From Pseudobutyrivibrio xylanivorans (GTDB lineage Bacteria > Bacillota > Clostridia > Lachnospirales > Lachnospiraceae): DNA of 64,000 nt. The translations under genes were made by a program, and so were the position numbers. Shown in pieces: positions 31,935-40,336 of the stretch. How positions within the stretch are numbered: position 1 is the first letter of the stretch; each line of letters begins with the position of its first letter. The stretch covers positions 1,273,901 to 1,337,900 of the forward strand of contig NZ_CP043028.1 of the NCBI RefSeq assembly GCF_008935055.1, written 5' to 3'. Under the pieces are notes generated by a model. It saw only the letters and a list, made by a program, of their open reading frames with translations, did not search any database and was not told the DNA's origin.

Positions 31935-32758
31935 TCTTGTGTTGATAACCCAACTATATGTAATAATAAATATGCCTGTTCCTCTTCAGAACACTCTTTA
32001 TCAAATTCTTTGGTTAGGAACTCGTCAATCTTCTTTACACATTCGTATTGCTCAGGGTTCTTTACCTTAAGGCTTTCAAGCAACTCGGTATTCTGTGAAT
32101 ACTGCTCGTTTCTCTCACGCCTTCTTACAAAGTATTTGATATGATTTTTATATCTGAAATAGTAAAAACTCTTTTTATCAAGCTTTATGTCTAATTCCTC
32201 TTCAATTATGCTATCTAACTTTTTGACGATTCTTTCTGTTCGTCTCTCAGTAGTCTCGCCAACCTTTGTTGGCTTTTGAAGAGCTCCCATCAGATGAATG
32301 ACTAAACTAGTTACCTCTCCTTTTTCAAGATGAATTCCTGCCCAATCATTTATCTTCTTAACCATCCATATAGCGAGCTTATTTATCTCAGGATAGTGAA
32401 AAGCCATTTCTTCTGAGTATGGTAATCCAAGTGTTAAGCCCTGCTTGGTTCTATTAATTGCGAAGTTGATATGATCCGCCAAAATAAAAACCAAATTAGG
32501 ATTAAGCTGACCATCTAGTTTGCTAGAGGCTACATCAACTAATTGTGTAACAAAGCTCAATAGTTCTGGCGATACTGTTTCAAGTAATCGCTGGTGGCTT
32601 GGTTCAATATTGTAATAGGTTCTGTCGATAAGAGATAAATCTGTCACCTCATAAGGCATTTGAGGAAATCCAATACCTTTTCCGGTTACAATGATTTCTC
32701 TTCCATTGCCGTCTTGTCCAATGGCCACGTTATTATTGATTTTTTTGACAATTAGCAT
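31898..32758 (-). CDS. licT: BglG/LicT-family transcriptional antiterminator
   Basis: An RNA-binding protein that prevents termination in beta-glucoside operons when its PRD domains are in the right phosphorylation state. The 286-residue protein starts with the CAT RNA-binding domain (MLIVKKINNNVAIGQDGNG and RTYYNIEP), then PRD1 with ADHINFAINR and PRD2 with LLLHIVGLSTQ. The ATG at 32758 follows GAGAGG; a frame reaching 32920 runs through the antiterminator leader and is not supported. It is the first gene of the operon and controls it, and itself, through two RAT-like sites. Confidence 0.92.
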   Translation of the reverse strand: MLIVKKINNNVAIGQDGNGREIIVTGKGIGFPQMPYEVTDLSLIDRTYYNIEPSHQRLLETVSPELLSFVTQLVDVASSKLDGQLNPNLVFILADHINFAINRTKQGLTLGLPYSEEMAFHYPEINKLAIWMVKKINDWAGIHLEKGEVTSLVIHLMGALQKPTKVGETTERRTERIVKKLDSIIEEELDIKLDKKSFYYFRYKNHIKYFVRRRERNEQYSQNTELLESLKVKNPEQYECVKKIDEFLTKEFDKECSEEEQAYLLLHIVGLSTQEDRNQLGVTSEK

Positions 32759-32788
32759 GTTAGAACCTCTCTTTAGGATTTTGGGCAT

Positions 32789-32847
32789 AAAAAAAACCTT
32801 TTCGAACATAGTAAGTCGAAAAGGTAATGCCTCGAAAGTTACAATCC
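32789..32847 (-). promoter_or_regulatory. Leader RAT antiterminator and terminator before licT
   Basis: At 32847-32822, GGATTGTAAC...GGCATTACCT (26 nt) resembles the LicT/SacY ribonucleic antiterminator. It overlaps the terminator ACCTTTTCGA / TCGAAAAGGT (32796-32825), which is followed on the minus strand by eight Ts. The two structures are mutually exclusive, the classic layout of this control. Confidence 0.85.
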
Positions 32848-32891
32848 TTAATACGCATATTAAGATACCATTTACACTTACTCTGTGCAAT

Positions 32892-32920
32892 ATGTTACTT
32901 TTAATAAAAAGCGGTGTCAA
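32892..32920 (-). promoter_or_regulatory. licT operon promoter
   Basis: TTGACA (32920-32915), a 17-bp spacer and TAACAT (32897-32892) on the minus strand. Transcription would start near 32885 and run straight into the RAT/terminator leader. Confidence 0.7.
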
Positions 32921-32962
32921 TTATTATATAAAATACCCAAAAATCCTAGAATCAGTCACTTC

Positions 32963-33796
32963 TTACCTCAATATCTCATCAATTGTAGACACTGTACTAA
33001 AGCTTCCAGCATTAGCAGAGATAATGTCCTTCATTATTGGAAGTTCGAAGTAGCTTATATAGCATATTAATGTATTGTTTTCGCCAGCGATTGCACCTCT
33101 AGAGTCCATGATGGTACAGGTTTTGTTCAGCTGTTTCTTTATGTCAGCAATAATGTTATCTGGGTCCTGGGTGATAATGGTAACCTGCTTAATGGCTTCG
33201 AAATGGTCTGTGTAATGATCGATAACAGTGGTAGCCACCACATAAACCAAAAGACTAAGCAATGCCGCTGTCATATCTATCGTGAAAAACACTGTGAAAT
33301 AAACTAATGCATTGAATGCAAGCAAAACGGGAGTCATGCTGTAATTTCGACCTGTTTTATCAGATAGGCGCTTAACAACTATGTTGGCTAATATCTCAGA
33401 ACCATCTATACATCCACCATTTCGAAGGATAAGGGATAGGCCTGCCCCAAGGATTGCCCCACCAAAAGCAACTGCAAGGAAATGCTCGGTGTTAAGCTCG
33501 AAGGGAATCTCCTCGAAAAAATGTATTCCCAAAGTGTAGGTCAAAGAACCGACTGTAGCTTTGATAGTGAAGCTTTTTCCAAGCACTACGTGTCCTGCTA
33601 TTATAAAAGGTATAAATACTAAAAATACAAGAGGCGCCAGTGAAAGCCCAGTAAGCTTGCTGATAATGATGGCAACCCCTGCTGTTCCATAATCAATGGC
33701 GTCATTTGGCAATATAATCAGTGCGACTGAAAAACTGGCCATTATGGCTCCAACTATAATAAATATGTACTGTAAAATCCCTTGTGTTTTCTTCAT
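32963..33796 (-). CDS. YitT family membrane protein
   Basis: A 277-residue protein with five to six transmembrane helices in residues about 8-200 (YitT_membrane, DUF161), including the conserved GTAGVAIIISKLTG and GGCIDGSEI, and a C-terminal cytoplasmic domain of the DUF2179 type from about 205 (KQVTIITQDPDNIIADIKKQ, GENNTLICYIS). Function is not established; a transport or sensing role is inferred in the family. A second YitT protein is encoded at 44839. ATG with moderate ribosome site. Confidence 0.9.
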   Translation of the reverse strand: MKKTQGILQYIFIIVGAIMASFSVALIILPNDAIDYGTAGVAIIISKLTGLSLAPLVFLVFIPFIIAGHVVLGKSFTIKATVGSLTYTLGIHFFEEIPFELNTEHFLAVAFGGAILGAGLSLILRNGGCIDGSEILANIVVKRLSDKTGRNYSMTPVLLAFNALVYFTVFFTIDMTAALLSLLVYVVATTVIDHYTDHFEAIKQVTIITQDPDNIIADIKKQLNKTCTIMDSRGAIAGENNTLICYISYFELPIMKDIISANAGSFSTVSTIDEILR

Positions 33797-33892
33797 ATAT
33801 ACCTTTCTATTGTAAATATTCTGTAAAATTCATTCTTATTAAAAATTATAACTAACAATATTTCCCATATCAACAGATGTGTCTCACACTTA

Positions 33893-33949
33893 TTGAAAAA
33901 TATTTTAACAAGTGCTATTTTGTTTATAACGCTATCACTTTAAAGCGTT
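33893..33949 (+). promoter_or_regulatory. Possible BASS-gene promoter and inverted repeat
   Basis: TTGAAA (33893-33898), 17 bp, TATTTT (33916-33921), followed by AACGCT / AGCGTT with a 10-nt gap (33928-33949), which could be an operator or short RNA hairpin. Confidence 0.4.
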
Positions 33950-33984
33950 AAACTATTATTTATAAGAAAGGATGGAATTATGTT

Positions 33985-34953
33985 ATGAAACAAATCAGTA
34001 GCTTTATCGGAAAGTACATGGCTATCATTGTACTTGTAGTCGCAGCGCTGGCTCTTTTTAAGCCAGGCACATGCCTTTGGATTCAGACTAGTTGGATTAA
34101 CTATCTCCTTATGATAGTCATGTTTGGAATGGGTCTTACAATTAAGCCTGAAGATTTTGTTTTAGTATTCACTCATCCAAAGGATATTCTTATTGGCTGT
34201 ATTGCCCAATTCACAATAATGCCTCTGCTTGCATTTATACTGGGAAAGACCTTCGGTCTTGAGGCTGGACTGCTTGCAGGTGTTATTCTAGTTGGAACTT
34301 GTCCTGGTGGTACATCCAGCAACGTCATCACATATCTTAGCGAAGGTGATGTAGCTTTATCTGTTGGCATGACTAGCGTAAACACTCTTCTTGCACCACT
34401 GCTTACACCTGTTATCACATATTTATTCCTTCACACAACAGTATCTGTTGATGTGCTTGCTATGTTCCTATCAATTATCAAGGTAGTTATCATTCCAATC
34501 GCACTGGGCTTCGTCATTAACCACTTCTTTGGAAAATTCACTACTAAGGTAAAGGAAGCACTTCCACTTGTTTCAGTGCTGGCAATCACACTGATTGTTG
34601 CAGCCGTTGTATCTCACAACTCACAGCAGATTCTTACAACTGGCGCTGTAATCTTTGTAGTTGTAATCCTTCATAATCTTCTTGGTTATAGCTGCGGATT
34701 ACTCCTTGGAATAGCCCTTAAACTTCCACTTGCTAAGAAAAAGGCACTTTCTGTTGAAATTGGAATGCAAAACTCAGGACTTGCTACTTCACTTGCAGCC
34801 ACAGCATTTCCTAATCTTGCAATGGCCACAGTACCTGGCGCCATCTTCTCTGTATGGCACAACATCTCAGGCGCTTTGCTTGCAAACATCTACCGCAGAA
34901 TGACTGAGGAGAAGGATGTTGCTGTTGTACGCAAACTCAAAATCGAAATGTAG
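33985..34953 (+). CDS. Bile acid:sodium symporter (BASS) family transporter
   Basis: A 322-residue polytopic membrane protein with nine to ten helices. Conserved BASS motifs are GTCPGGTSSNVITYL, in the first crossover region, and GMQNSGLATSLA, in the second, both forming the sodium-site crossover. Bacterial relatives carry organic acids such as pantoate as well as bile acids; the substrate is not evident here. The ATG at 33985 is chosen because the earlier ATG is followed by a stop within two codons; AAAGGATGG lies upstream. Single gene closed by a bidirectional terminator. Confidence 0.93.
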   Translation: MKQISSFIGKYMAIIVLVVAALALFKPGTCLWIQTSWINYLLMIVMFGMGLTIKPEDFVLVFTHPKDILIGCIAQFTIMPLLAFILGKTFGLEAGLLAGVILVGTCPGGTSSNVITYLSEGDVALSVGMTSVNTLLAPLLTPVITYLFLHTTVSVDVLAMFLSIIKVVIIPIALGFVINHFFGKFTTKVKEALPLVSVLAITLIVAAVVSHNSQQILTTGAVIFVVVILHNLLGYSCGLLLGIALKLPLAKKKALSVEIGMQNSGLATSLAATAFPNLAMATVPGAIFSVWHNISGALLANIYRRMTEEKDVAVVRKLKIEM

Positions 34954-34975
34954 ATTAATTTATTGTAAATTGCAA

Positions 34976-35005
34976 AAATCCCACGGCAGATGCCGTGGGA
35001 TTTCT
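34976..35005. terminator. Bidirectional terminator between BASS gene and hypA
   Basis: TCCCACGGCA / TGCCGTGGGA with a 3-nt loop, T-rich on the plus side (TTTCTATT) and preceded by five As that give Ts on the minus strand. It sits between the two convergent stops. Confidence 0.85.
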
Positions 35006-35006
35006 A

Positions 35007-35351
35007 TTAATCAGCTATAACTTCTTTAAGAATAACTTCATTTCCTGTGACAAGATATGTGTTGCCGCTGCCACAATGTGGACAGGTCTTACCGTGGGCA
35101 ACTGTTTCGTACTCCTGCTTGCAATCCTCGCAGAAGGTCACAGCCTTAATTGTTTCGCAAGTGAGCTTGCTGCCATCAAGTCTTGGGTACTTTTTCGCAT
35201 TCCAAGCCCAGCAGTCAATCAAATAATCTGGAATGACTGTGGAAACCTCACCGATTGAGAGCACTACCTCGTTGATGTGCTCAGCGTTGTTCTCAATAGC
35301 AACTTCCTCTACCTGTTTCGCTACATGAAACACAATACCTAATTCATGCAT
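35007..35351 (-). CDS. hypA: Nickel metallochaperone HypA
   Basis: Delivers nickel to maturing metalloenzymes, classically [NiFe] hydrogenase. The 114-residue protein has the nickel-binding N-terminus MHELGI with His2, and the zinc site CEDC...CPHCGS near residues 74-94. Length is normal. No hydrogenase or other hyp genes are in the window; it is instead the last gene of the cluster with the CooC-like ATPase and the ACS-domain protein, which suggests nickel delivery to an enzyme of that system. Confidence 0.94.
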   Translation of the reverse strand: MHELGIVFHVAKQVEEVAIENNAEHINEVVLSIGEVSTVIPDYLIDCWAWNAKKYPRLDGSKLTCETIKAVTFCEDCKQEYETVAHGKTCPHCGSGNTYLVTGNEVILKEVIAD

Positions 35352-35380
35352 TATTTATACTTCCTCTCTAACTCTAAGAC

Positions 35381-35537
35381 GCCATATATATACAAAACAA
35401 ATCTAATCTTTCAAGCTCCCGCAGGGCACCCTCCGCACTCTCGCGAGGGTCCTCCCGCCGGCGTAGGTCCTCCCTCGCTCGGCACGGTATCCCCTGCTCG
35501 CGCTTGCCAAGGTTGTGTAAGTTTTGTATATATCTGG
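35381..35537. repeat. Structured palindrome, family C, in hypA/oxidoreductase gap
   Basis: GCCATATATATACAAAAC at 35381 pairs with GTTTTGTATATATCTGGC ending 35537, enclosing about 120 bp of strongly G+C-rich sequence with further short palindromes (ACTCTCGCGAGGGT, CGCCGGCG). Like the family B elements it has an AT-rich outer stem and a GC-rich core and lies in a gap of the same gene cluster. Confidence 0.7.
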
Positions 35538-35556
35538 CTAATCAAAGGCCTGAAGA

Positions 35557-38436
35557 CTATTTATTTGCCTTCTTATACGCCTTGTGCTCGCGCTCAGCCT
35601 GCTTTTCAGCATCTGACTTCTTTGAGAACGCAATCTTAGCCGCACGCTTGATAGCGTATGCACCGATATGCTTGAACTTATCTTCAGATGGGACCATGTG
35701 TGTACACTCTGGATGAGTTCTGTGAAGCTTGATAGCGTCAAATGCACACTTAGTTGTGCAGACACCACATCCGATACACTTATTCTCATCAACTACAGAA
35801 GCACCACACTTAAGGCAACGGCTAGCCTCTGCCTTAACCTGCTCCTCTGTAAGAGTAAGGTGTGCGTCTCTGAATGAATGCTTCATATCAATGCTTGTAT
35901 CAATAGCTGGCTCATTACGTCCTGCTGTATCATATTCTTCCACAAGAATGTTGTCCTTGTCAAGCTCGATAAAGTCACGACGGTTCTTTCCGATTGTCAT
36001 AGAGCAGCCTGGCTGTACGAATCTGTGAAGTGAATCAGCAGCGCACTTACCTGCCTCGATAGCATCGATAGCGAACTTAGGACCTGAGTAAACATCACCA
36101 CCAACAAAGATATCTGGCTGTGCTGTCTGGTATGTGAGCTTATCAGCAACTGGGTAATTTCCATGCCAGAACTCAACCTTCTCGTTCTCACCGAGGAGTC
36201 CGCCCCACTCGATACCCTGACCGATAGCGAAGATGATGTTCTTGCACTCTACTGTCATAGTCTCGTTCTCATCATACTGTGGATTGAACTTGCCCTCAGC
36301 ATCCTTAACTGATGTACACTTTTTGAATACGATACCTGCTACATTGCCCTCAGCATCCTTAAGGATTTCCTTTGGACCCCAACCATTGTTGATTGCGATA
36401 TCCTCTTCAAGTGTCTCTGTAATTTCGATATTGTTTGCAGGCATCTCATCTCTTGACTCAAGACAGAACATCTGAGGGTTGCCAGCACCAAATCTAGCAG
36501 CTGTACGTACACAGTCGATAGCTACGTTACCACCACCGACAACAACTACATTGCCATCCATCTTCTGGCTCTGATCCTCAAGTGCCTTGTGAAGGAATGT
36601 AACAGCGATGTCGATACCGTTCTTTGCATCTGTTCCTGGAATTGGTGGAATCTTTCCGCCCTGGCATCCAATTGCAACATAGAATGCCTTGTAGCCCTGA
36701 GCACGAAGCTCATCAAGAGTGATGTCCTTACCAACTTCAACGTTGCACTTAATCTCAACACCAAGCTGACGGATAACGTCGATTTCTGCCTCAACAACAT
36801 CCTTCTCAAGCTTCCATGTTGGAATACCCCATGTGAGCATACCACCTGGACGACTGTTCTTCTCGAATACTGTTGGCTTGTAACCCTTTGTTGCAAGGTA
36901 GTAAGCGCAAGAAAGACCTGCAGGACCTGCACCAATGATAGCAATCTTGTCATCCCACTGTGTTAAGCGGTTTGAAGGGATATCGATTGGTGGAATGTAT
37001 CTTGTCTCAGCGTGAAGATCGCGCTCAGCAATAAACTTCTTAATATCGTCGATAGCAACAGGAGCATCGATTGTACCACGAGTACAAGCAGCCTCACATC
37101 TCTTGTTACATACACGACCGCAGATAGCTGGGAAAGGGTTGTCCTTCTTGATAAGGGCAAGAGCATCCTCATATCTGCCTTCCTTAGCCATATTTACATA
37201 ACCCTGAACAGAAACGTGAGCAGGACAAGCTACCTTACATGGAGCTGTACCAGTCTCGTAGCAGTTCTTACGGTTGTTATCACGATAATCCTCGTCATAT
37301 TTATCCTTGCCCCAGTGAACTCTGTCTGGAAGAACTACCTTTGGATACTCTACCTGTGAGCCGTCCTTCTTGCAAAGCTTCTGACCAAGCTTAACTGCAC
37401 CAGCTGGGCAGTACTCAACACACTTACCACAAGCTACACACTTCTCTGCCTCAACGTGTGCTGTGTAAGCTGAACGTGACATGTTAGGAGTGTTGAAAAG
37501 CTGTGATGTACGAAGGGCGTTACAAATGTTTACGTTACAGTTGCAAAGACCAAAGATCTTGTTCTCACCATCGATGTTTGTGATCTGGTGAACGTAACCA
37601 AGTGTCTCAGCACGCTCAACGATACGCATAGCCTCTTCGTATGTGATATCGTGACCCTTACCAGTCTCACGGCAGTAATCTGCGAAATCACCCAGACCGA
37701 TACACCAATTCATCTCATCATCACCGCAGCCTTCTTCAAGGCAGGCACGTGATACACGGCATGAACACTGACCTACACCGATGTGGCCTTCGTATTTCTT
37801 GAGCCAATATGAAATCTGCTCAAGGTCAAGCTTCTCATTTTCGAACTCGATAGCCTTCTCTACAGGAATAACGTGCATACCTACACCAGCACCTCCTGGT
37901 GGGATAAGGTGTGTAAGTCCATCAAGTGGTAAATATGTCATTCTCTCAAAGAATGATGCAACAGCTGGGTGCTGCTTTAATCTATTGTTTGAACGCTCAC
38001 CTGGAACTGACTCTTCCATGTTGAAAAGCTCTGCAGAACCTGGAACGAAGATAGGAAGTGTGTATCTTCTCTCTGACTGTGGAGCTGTACGTCCGTTGTG
38101 ATCGTAGTGATTGCCATAATCGTACTCTAAAAGACCGATGTATGACATATCATCAAGAAGCTTCTGGAAAGCCTCCTTATCCTTTGCCTTCTCAGGATTC
38201 ATTTTGCAAAGTTCATCAAATGTATAGTGATGGCGAACCTTCATTGTAAGGCCAACTTCAGCCATCTCCTCTGTTACGATTTCTGCAAGACCCCAGTACT
38301 CTGGATCCTCAACCTTTACACCAAACATCTTGTGTGGCATAACGTCTGTAATCTTTCTTCCAAGCTCGATAATCTTCTTGCTTGGCTCCTTATCCCCCAT
38401 GTGTGGTGGGATAATTGCTTTACTCATTTCTGGCAT
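35557..38436 (-). CDS. Multi-cluster Fe-S/FAD oxidoreductase with GltD-like core
   Basis: A 959-residue soluble electron-transfer protein. Residues 1-320 include a cysteine-rich domain (GQCSCRVSRACLEEGC near 223-237, then LCNCNVNIC near 297-305). A ferredoxin motif CVACGKCVEYCPAG lies at 333-346. Residues about 390-900 match the small subunit of glutamate synthase: N-terminal cysteines (CKVACP, CGRVCNKRCEAAC), FAD site IGAGPAGLSCA near 501, NAD(P)H site VVGGGNVAIDCV. A C-terminal 4Fe-4S motif CIGCGVCTTKCAF follows. It could carry electrons from NAD(P)H to ferredoxin or to the activase in this cluster. ATG at 38436 lies 4 bp after the upstream stop; the longer frame overlaps that gene and is not supported. 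Confidence 0.88.
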   Translation of the reverse strand: MPEMSKAIIPPHMGDKEPSKKIIELGRKITDVMPHKMFGVKVEDPEYWGLAEIVTEEMAEVGLTMKVRHHYTFDELCKMNPEKAKDKEAFQKLLDDMSYIGLLEYDYGNHYDHNGRTAPQSERRYTLPIFVPGSAELFNMEESVPGERSNNRLKQHPAVASFFERMTYLPLDGLTHLIPPGGAGVGMHVIPVEKAIEFENEKLDLEQISYWLKKYEGHIGVGQCSCRVSRACLEEGCGDDEMNWCIGLGDFADYCRETGKGHDITYEEAMRIVERAETLGYVHQITNIDGENKIFGLCNCNVNICNALRTSQLFNTPNMSRSAYTAHVEAEKCVACGKCVEYCPAGAVKLGQKLCKKDGSQVEYPKVVLPDRVHWGKDKYDEDYRDNNRKNCYETGTAPCKVACPAHVSVQGYVNMAKEGRYEDALALIKKDNPFPAICGRVCNKRCEAACTRGTIDAPVAIDDIKKFIAERDLHAETRYIPPIDIPSNRLTQWDDKIAIIGAGPAGLSCAYYLATKGYKPTVFEKNSRPGGMLTWGIPTWKLEKDVVEAEIDVIRQLGVEIKCNVEVGKDITLDELRAQGYKAFYVAIGCQGGKIPPIPGTDAKNGIDIAVTFLHKALEDQSQKMDGNVVVVGGGNVAIDCVRTAARFGAGNPQMFCLESRDEMPANNIEITETLEEDIAINNGWGPKEILKDAEGNVAGIVFKKCTSVKDAEGKFNPQYDENETMTVECKNIIFAIGQGIEWGGLLGENEKVEFWHGNYPVADKLTYQTAQPDIFVGGDVYSGPKFAIDAIEAGKCAADSLHRFVQPGCSMTIGKNRRDFIELDKDNILVEEYDTAGRNEPAIDTSIDMKHSFRDAHLTLTEEQVKAEASRCLKCGASVVDENKCIGCGVCTTKCAFDAIKLHRTHPECTHMVPSEDKFKHIGAYAIKRAAKIAFSKKSDAEKQAEREHKAYKKANK

Positions 38437-38440
38437 TTCC

Positions 38441-39160
38441 TTATACTCCCTTTCTTTCCTTAAAATGAAGTTCACGAAGGCCCTCAACCTCATCGCAAAT
38501 CTTCTGTAATGAACAGCTTCCGCAGTCCATCGTTACATTCTTGAAGATATGATCTATGGTGCCAGTGATATCTTCAAGATGCTTTGCCCGCTCCGAAAGT
38601 GATTTGTAATCGAAATTCGGATCAGTTATAAATATGAGCTTTACAGCTTCGATATTTTGATTTTCATGGTAGGTGTCTAAAAATAGCTTTCCTACCTGGG
38701 CGAAACCGAGACCTTCTTTGATGGCCTCAGCAGAAACTCGAACCGGCTCTCTACCACCCTTGGCAGAGATACGAGTCATGTAGCCCTTTGGATTAATGTG
38801 ATATCTCACATATTCAATTTTTCTAATAGCATTATAAAGTGCGTTGCCATCACCCATGTTTGCATCATCCACACGAACAATTGAAATTCTGGCATATGGC
38901 TGGTCAGCCTTGATGTCCTTCAAATCTGGACCAATCAAAATGACCTCATCCGCTGGAACAAATTCACTGTTGCTTGTGACACCCATGGCACTGACTGCAG
39001 GATAAGTTCCTCCTCCAAGCTCAAAAGCCATATCTGCACGAAGGATGAGATTATGGTCTCCCACATCCTCCCAATTCGTATTTACGATATCAAGCTTTCG
39101 GGCTTCAGAGAAATCAACTGAATCCAACAACGACTTTATACTTTCGTCATATAACTTCAT
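38441..39160 (-). CDS. Acetyl-CoA synthase (CdhC/AcsB) middle-domain-like protein without A-cluster
   Basis: A 239-residue protein that follows the middle domain of acetyl-CoA synthase beta: LIGPDLKDIKADQPYARISI, the INP-GYMTRISA stretch and DPNFDYKSLSERAKHLED. After it comes a short C-terminus with CGSCSLQKICDEVEGLRELH, recalling the DTFYSC-type segment of ACS, but the CGC-containing A-cluster domain that binds nickel is absent. It cannot be a full acetyl-CoA synthase; it may be a scaffold, a CoFeSP- or partner-binding module, or an Fe-S carrier. Homology is from memory of ACS sequences. Confidence 0.7.
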   Translation of the reverse strand: MKLYDESIKSLLDSVDFSEARKLDIVNTNWEDVGDHNLILRADMAFELGGGTYPAVSAMGVTSNSEFVPADEVILIGPDLKDIKADQPYARISIVRVDDANMGDGNALYNAIRKIEYVRYHINPKGYMTRISAKGGREPVRVSAEAIKEGLGFAQVGKLFLDTYHENQNIEAVKLIFITDPNFDYKSLSERAKHLEDITGTIDHIFKNVTMDCGSCSLQKICDEVEGLRELHFKERKGV

Positions 39161-39168
39161 TTGACTTT

Positions 39169-39327
39169 TTAAATCTTTCTATCTCTCTTAATCTTATCGT
39201 AGTGCTTCGCAATAAGCGGCTGAATTGCGCTTGTAAGCTTCATATCCAAATTGAAGAAGTATACAATCAGCGATAACACGAATAAGCATACAAATACGAT
39301 TGCAATTATTAAAAGTACTTTCAACAT
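39169..39327 (-). CDS. Small single-pass membrane protein
   Basis: A 52-residue protein starting MLKVLLIIAIVFVCLFVLSL, one transmembrane helix at about 3-26 followed by a basic cytoplasmic tail (AKHYDKIKRDRKI). ATG at 39327 has AAGGAG at good spacing; the longer open frame overlaps the activase gene out of frame and is a shadow. It lies between the activase and the ACS-like gene and may tether the complex to the membrane. No family recognised. Confidence 0.7.
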   Translation of the reverse strand: MLKVLLIIAIVFVCLFVLSLIVYFFNLDMKLTSAIQPLIAKHYDKIKRDRKI

Positions 39328-39349
39328 AATAAACTCCTTAACTGGCGGA

Positions 39350-40138
39350 TTACATTCCTTTTTGACGTGCGAACTCGGCTGCGCCAAGTGCACCCATAAG
39401 CTGTGGGTCAATTGGAAGTTCTGTAACCTTGAGCTTGAGAACCTGCTCAATTGCAGCCTTAAGACCTGCATTCTTTGCACAACCACCAGTAAGTGTGATG
39501 TGGTCTACAGCACCAGCCTTTTTTGACATTACAAAGCAACGCTTAGCAACTGAAAGCTCAATACCTGCTGCGATTTCATCCATAGGCTTACCTTCACCTA
39601 CAAGTGAGATAACCTCTGACTCAGCAAATACTGTACACTGAGCTGTGATTGGAATAACATTCTTTGCCTTAAGTGAAAGGCATGAGAACTCGTCTAAATC
39701 CATTTCAAATGCTCTTGCCATTGCCTCGAAGAAACGGCCTGTACCGGCAGCACACTTATCATTCATGGCAAAGTTAAGAACTGTACCATCAGTATCAACT
39801 GCGATACCCTTAACATCCTGTCCACCGATATCGATAATAGCCTTTACGCTCGGGTCAGCTACGTGAACACCCATAGCGTGGCAGCTAATCTCTGAAATGT
39901 TCTCATCTGCAAATGGAACCTTGTTACGACCATAACCAGTACCTACAAGGTAAGTTAAGTCCTGGGCACTATTTAAATCTGGAACCTGAGCCACTGCCTG
40001 GTCAAGGGCATCCTGGCATGAGAGCACTGCATTGATGCGGCTCTTGAGGGTAACGTCTGCTACCATCTTTCCATTCTCATCAATAATGACACATTTAGTA
40101 TAAGTACTACCTGAGTCACAACCACCAAAATATCTCAT
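39350..40138 (-). CDS. 2-hydroxyacyl-CoA dehydratase activase-type ATPase (BadF/HgdC family)
   Basis: An ASKHA-fold homodimeric ATPase that bridges two subunits with one [4Fe-4S] cluster and uses ATP hydrolysis to push an electron to a very low-potential acceptor. The 262-residue protein has the phosphate loop GGCDSGSTYTK, the DIGGQDVK motif, cluster-ligand cysteines in NDKCAAGTG and TAQCTVFAES, and adenosine motif TGGCAKN. Length is normal. Its natural partners here are the two HgdB-like proteins just upstream in the same transcription direction. Confidence 0.95.
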   Translation of the reverse strand: MRYFGGCDSGSTYTKCVIIDENGKMVADVTLKSRINAVLSCQDALDQAVAQVPDLNSAQDLTYLVGTGYGRNKVPFADENISEISCHAMGVHVADPSVKAIIDIGGQDVKGIAVDTDGTVLNFAMNDKCAAGTGRFFEAMARAFEMDLDEFSCLSLKAKNVIPITAQCTVFAESEVISLVGEGKPMDEIAAGIELSVAKRCFVMSKKAGAVDHITLTGGCAKNAGLKAAIEQVLKLKVTELPIDPQLMGALGAAEFARQKGM

Positions 40139-40147
40139 TTTTCTATT

Positions 40148-40310
40148 CTCCTAGTCCGTCTACAATTTGTGCTGCCTGTATCTCTTCCGGAGACACGCTT
40201 TCGCTCTTGTCGCGCTCATTACGTTACGTAATAAGCTGCTTCGCACCTTATAAGTAACGATGGTGCTTAAAGGTCTCCTTGAAGAAATACAGTCACCCCA
40301 AATTTTCGAC
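40148..40310. repeat. Structured palindrome, family B, copy 1
   Basis: Outer stem CTGTATCTCTTC (from 40176) pairs with GAAGAAATACAG (to 40292); inner GGAGAC / GGTCTCC pairs. The core GCTTTCGCTCTTG and GGTGCTTAAAGG recur in copy 2. The leader motif CTAGTCCGTC next to the downstream gene's ribosome site recurs at 43091 and 45715. Confidence 0.75.
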
Positions 40311-40336
40311 TCGTCTAAATAATTTAAAATACGTAT

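Noticed and set aside
32758-32920. N-terminal extension of LicT to 32920
   Set aside because: It would translate through the RAT/terminator leader and lacks a ribosome site; the conserved RNA-binding domain begins at 32758.
35346-35639. 97-residue ORF on the plus strand
   Set aside because: It spans the family C palindrome and the 3' end of the oxidoreductase gene; low-complexity proline-rich product and no ribosome site.
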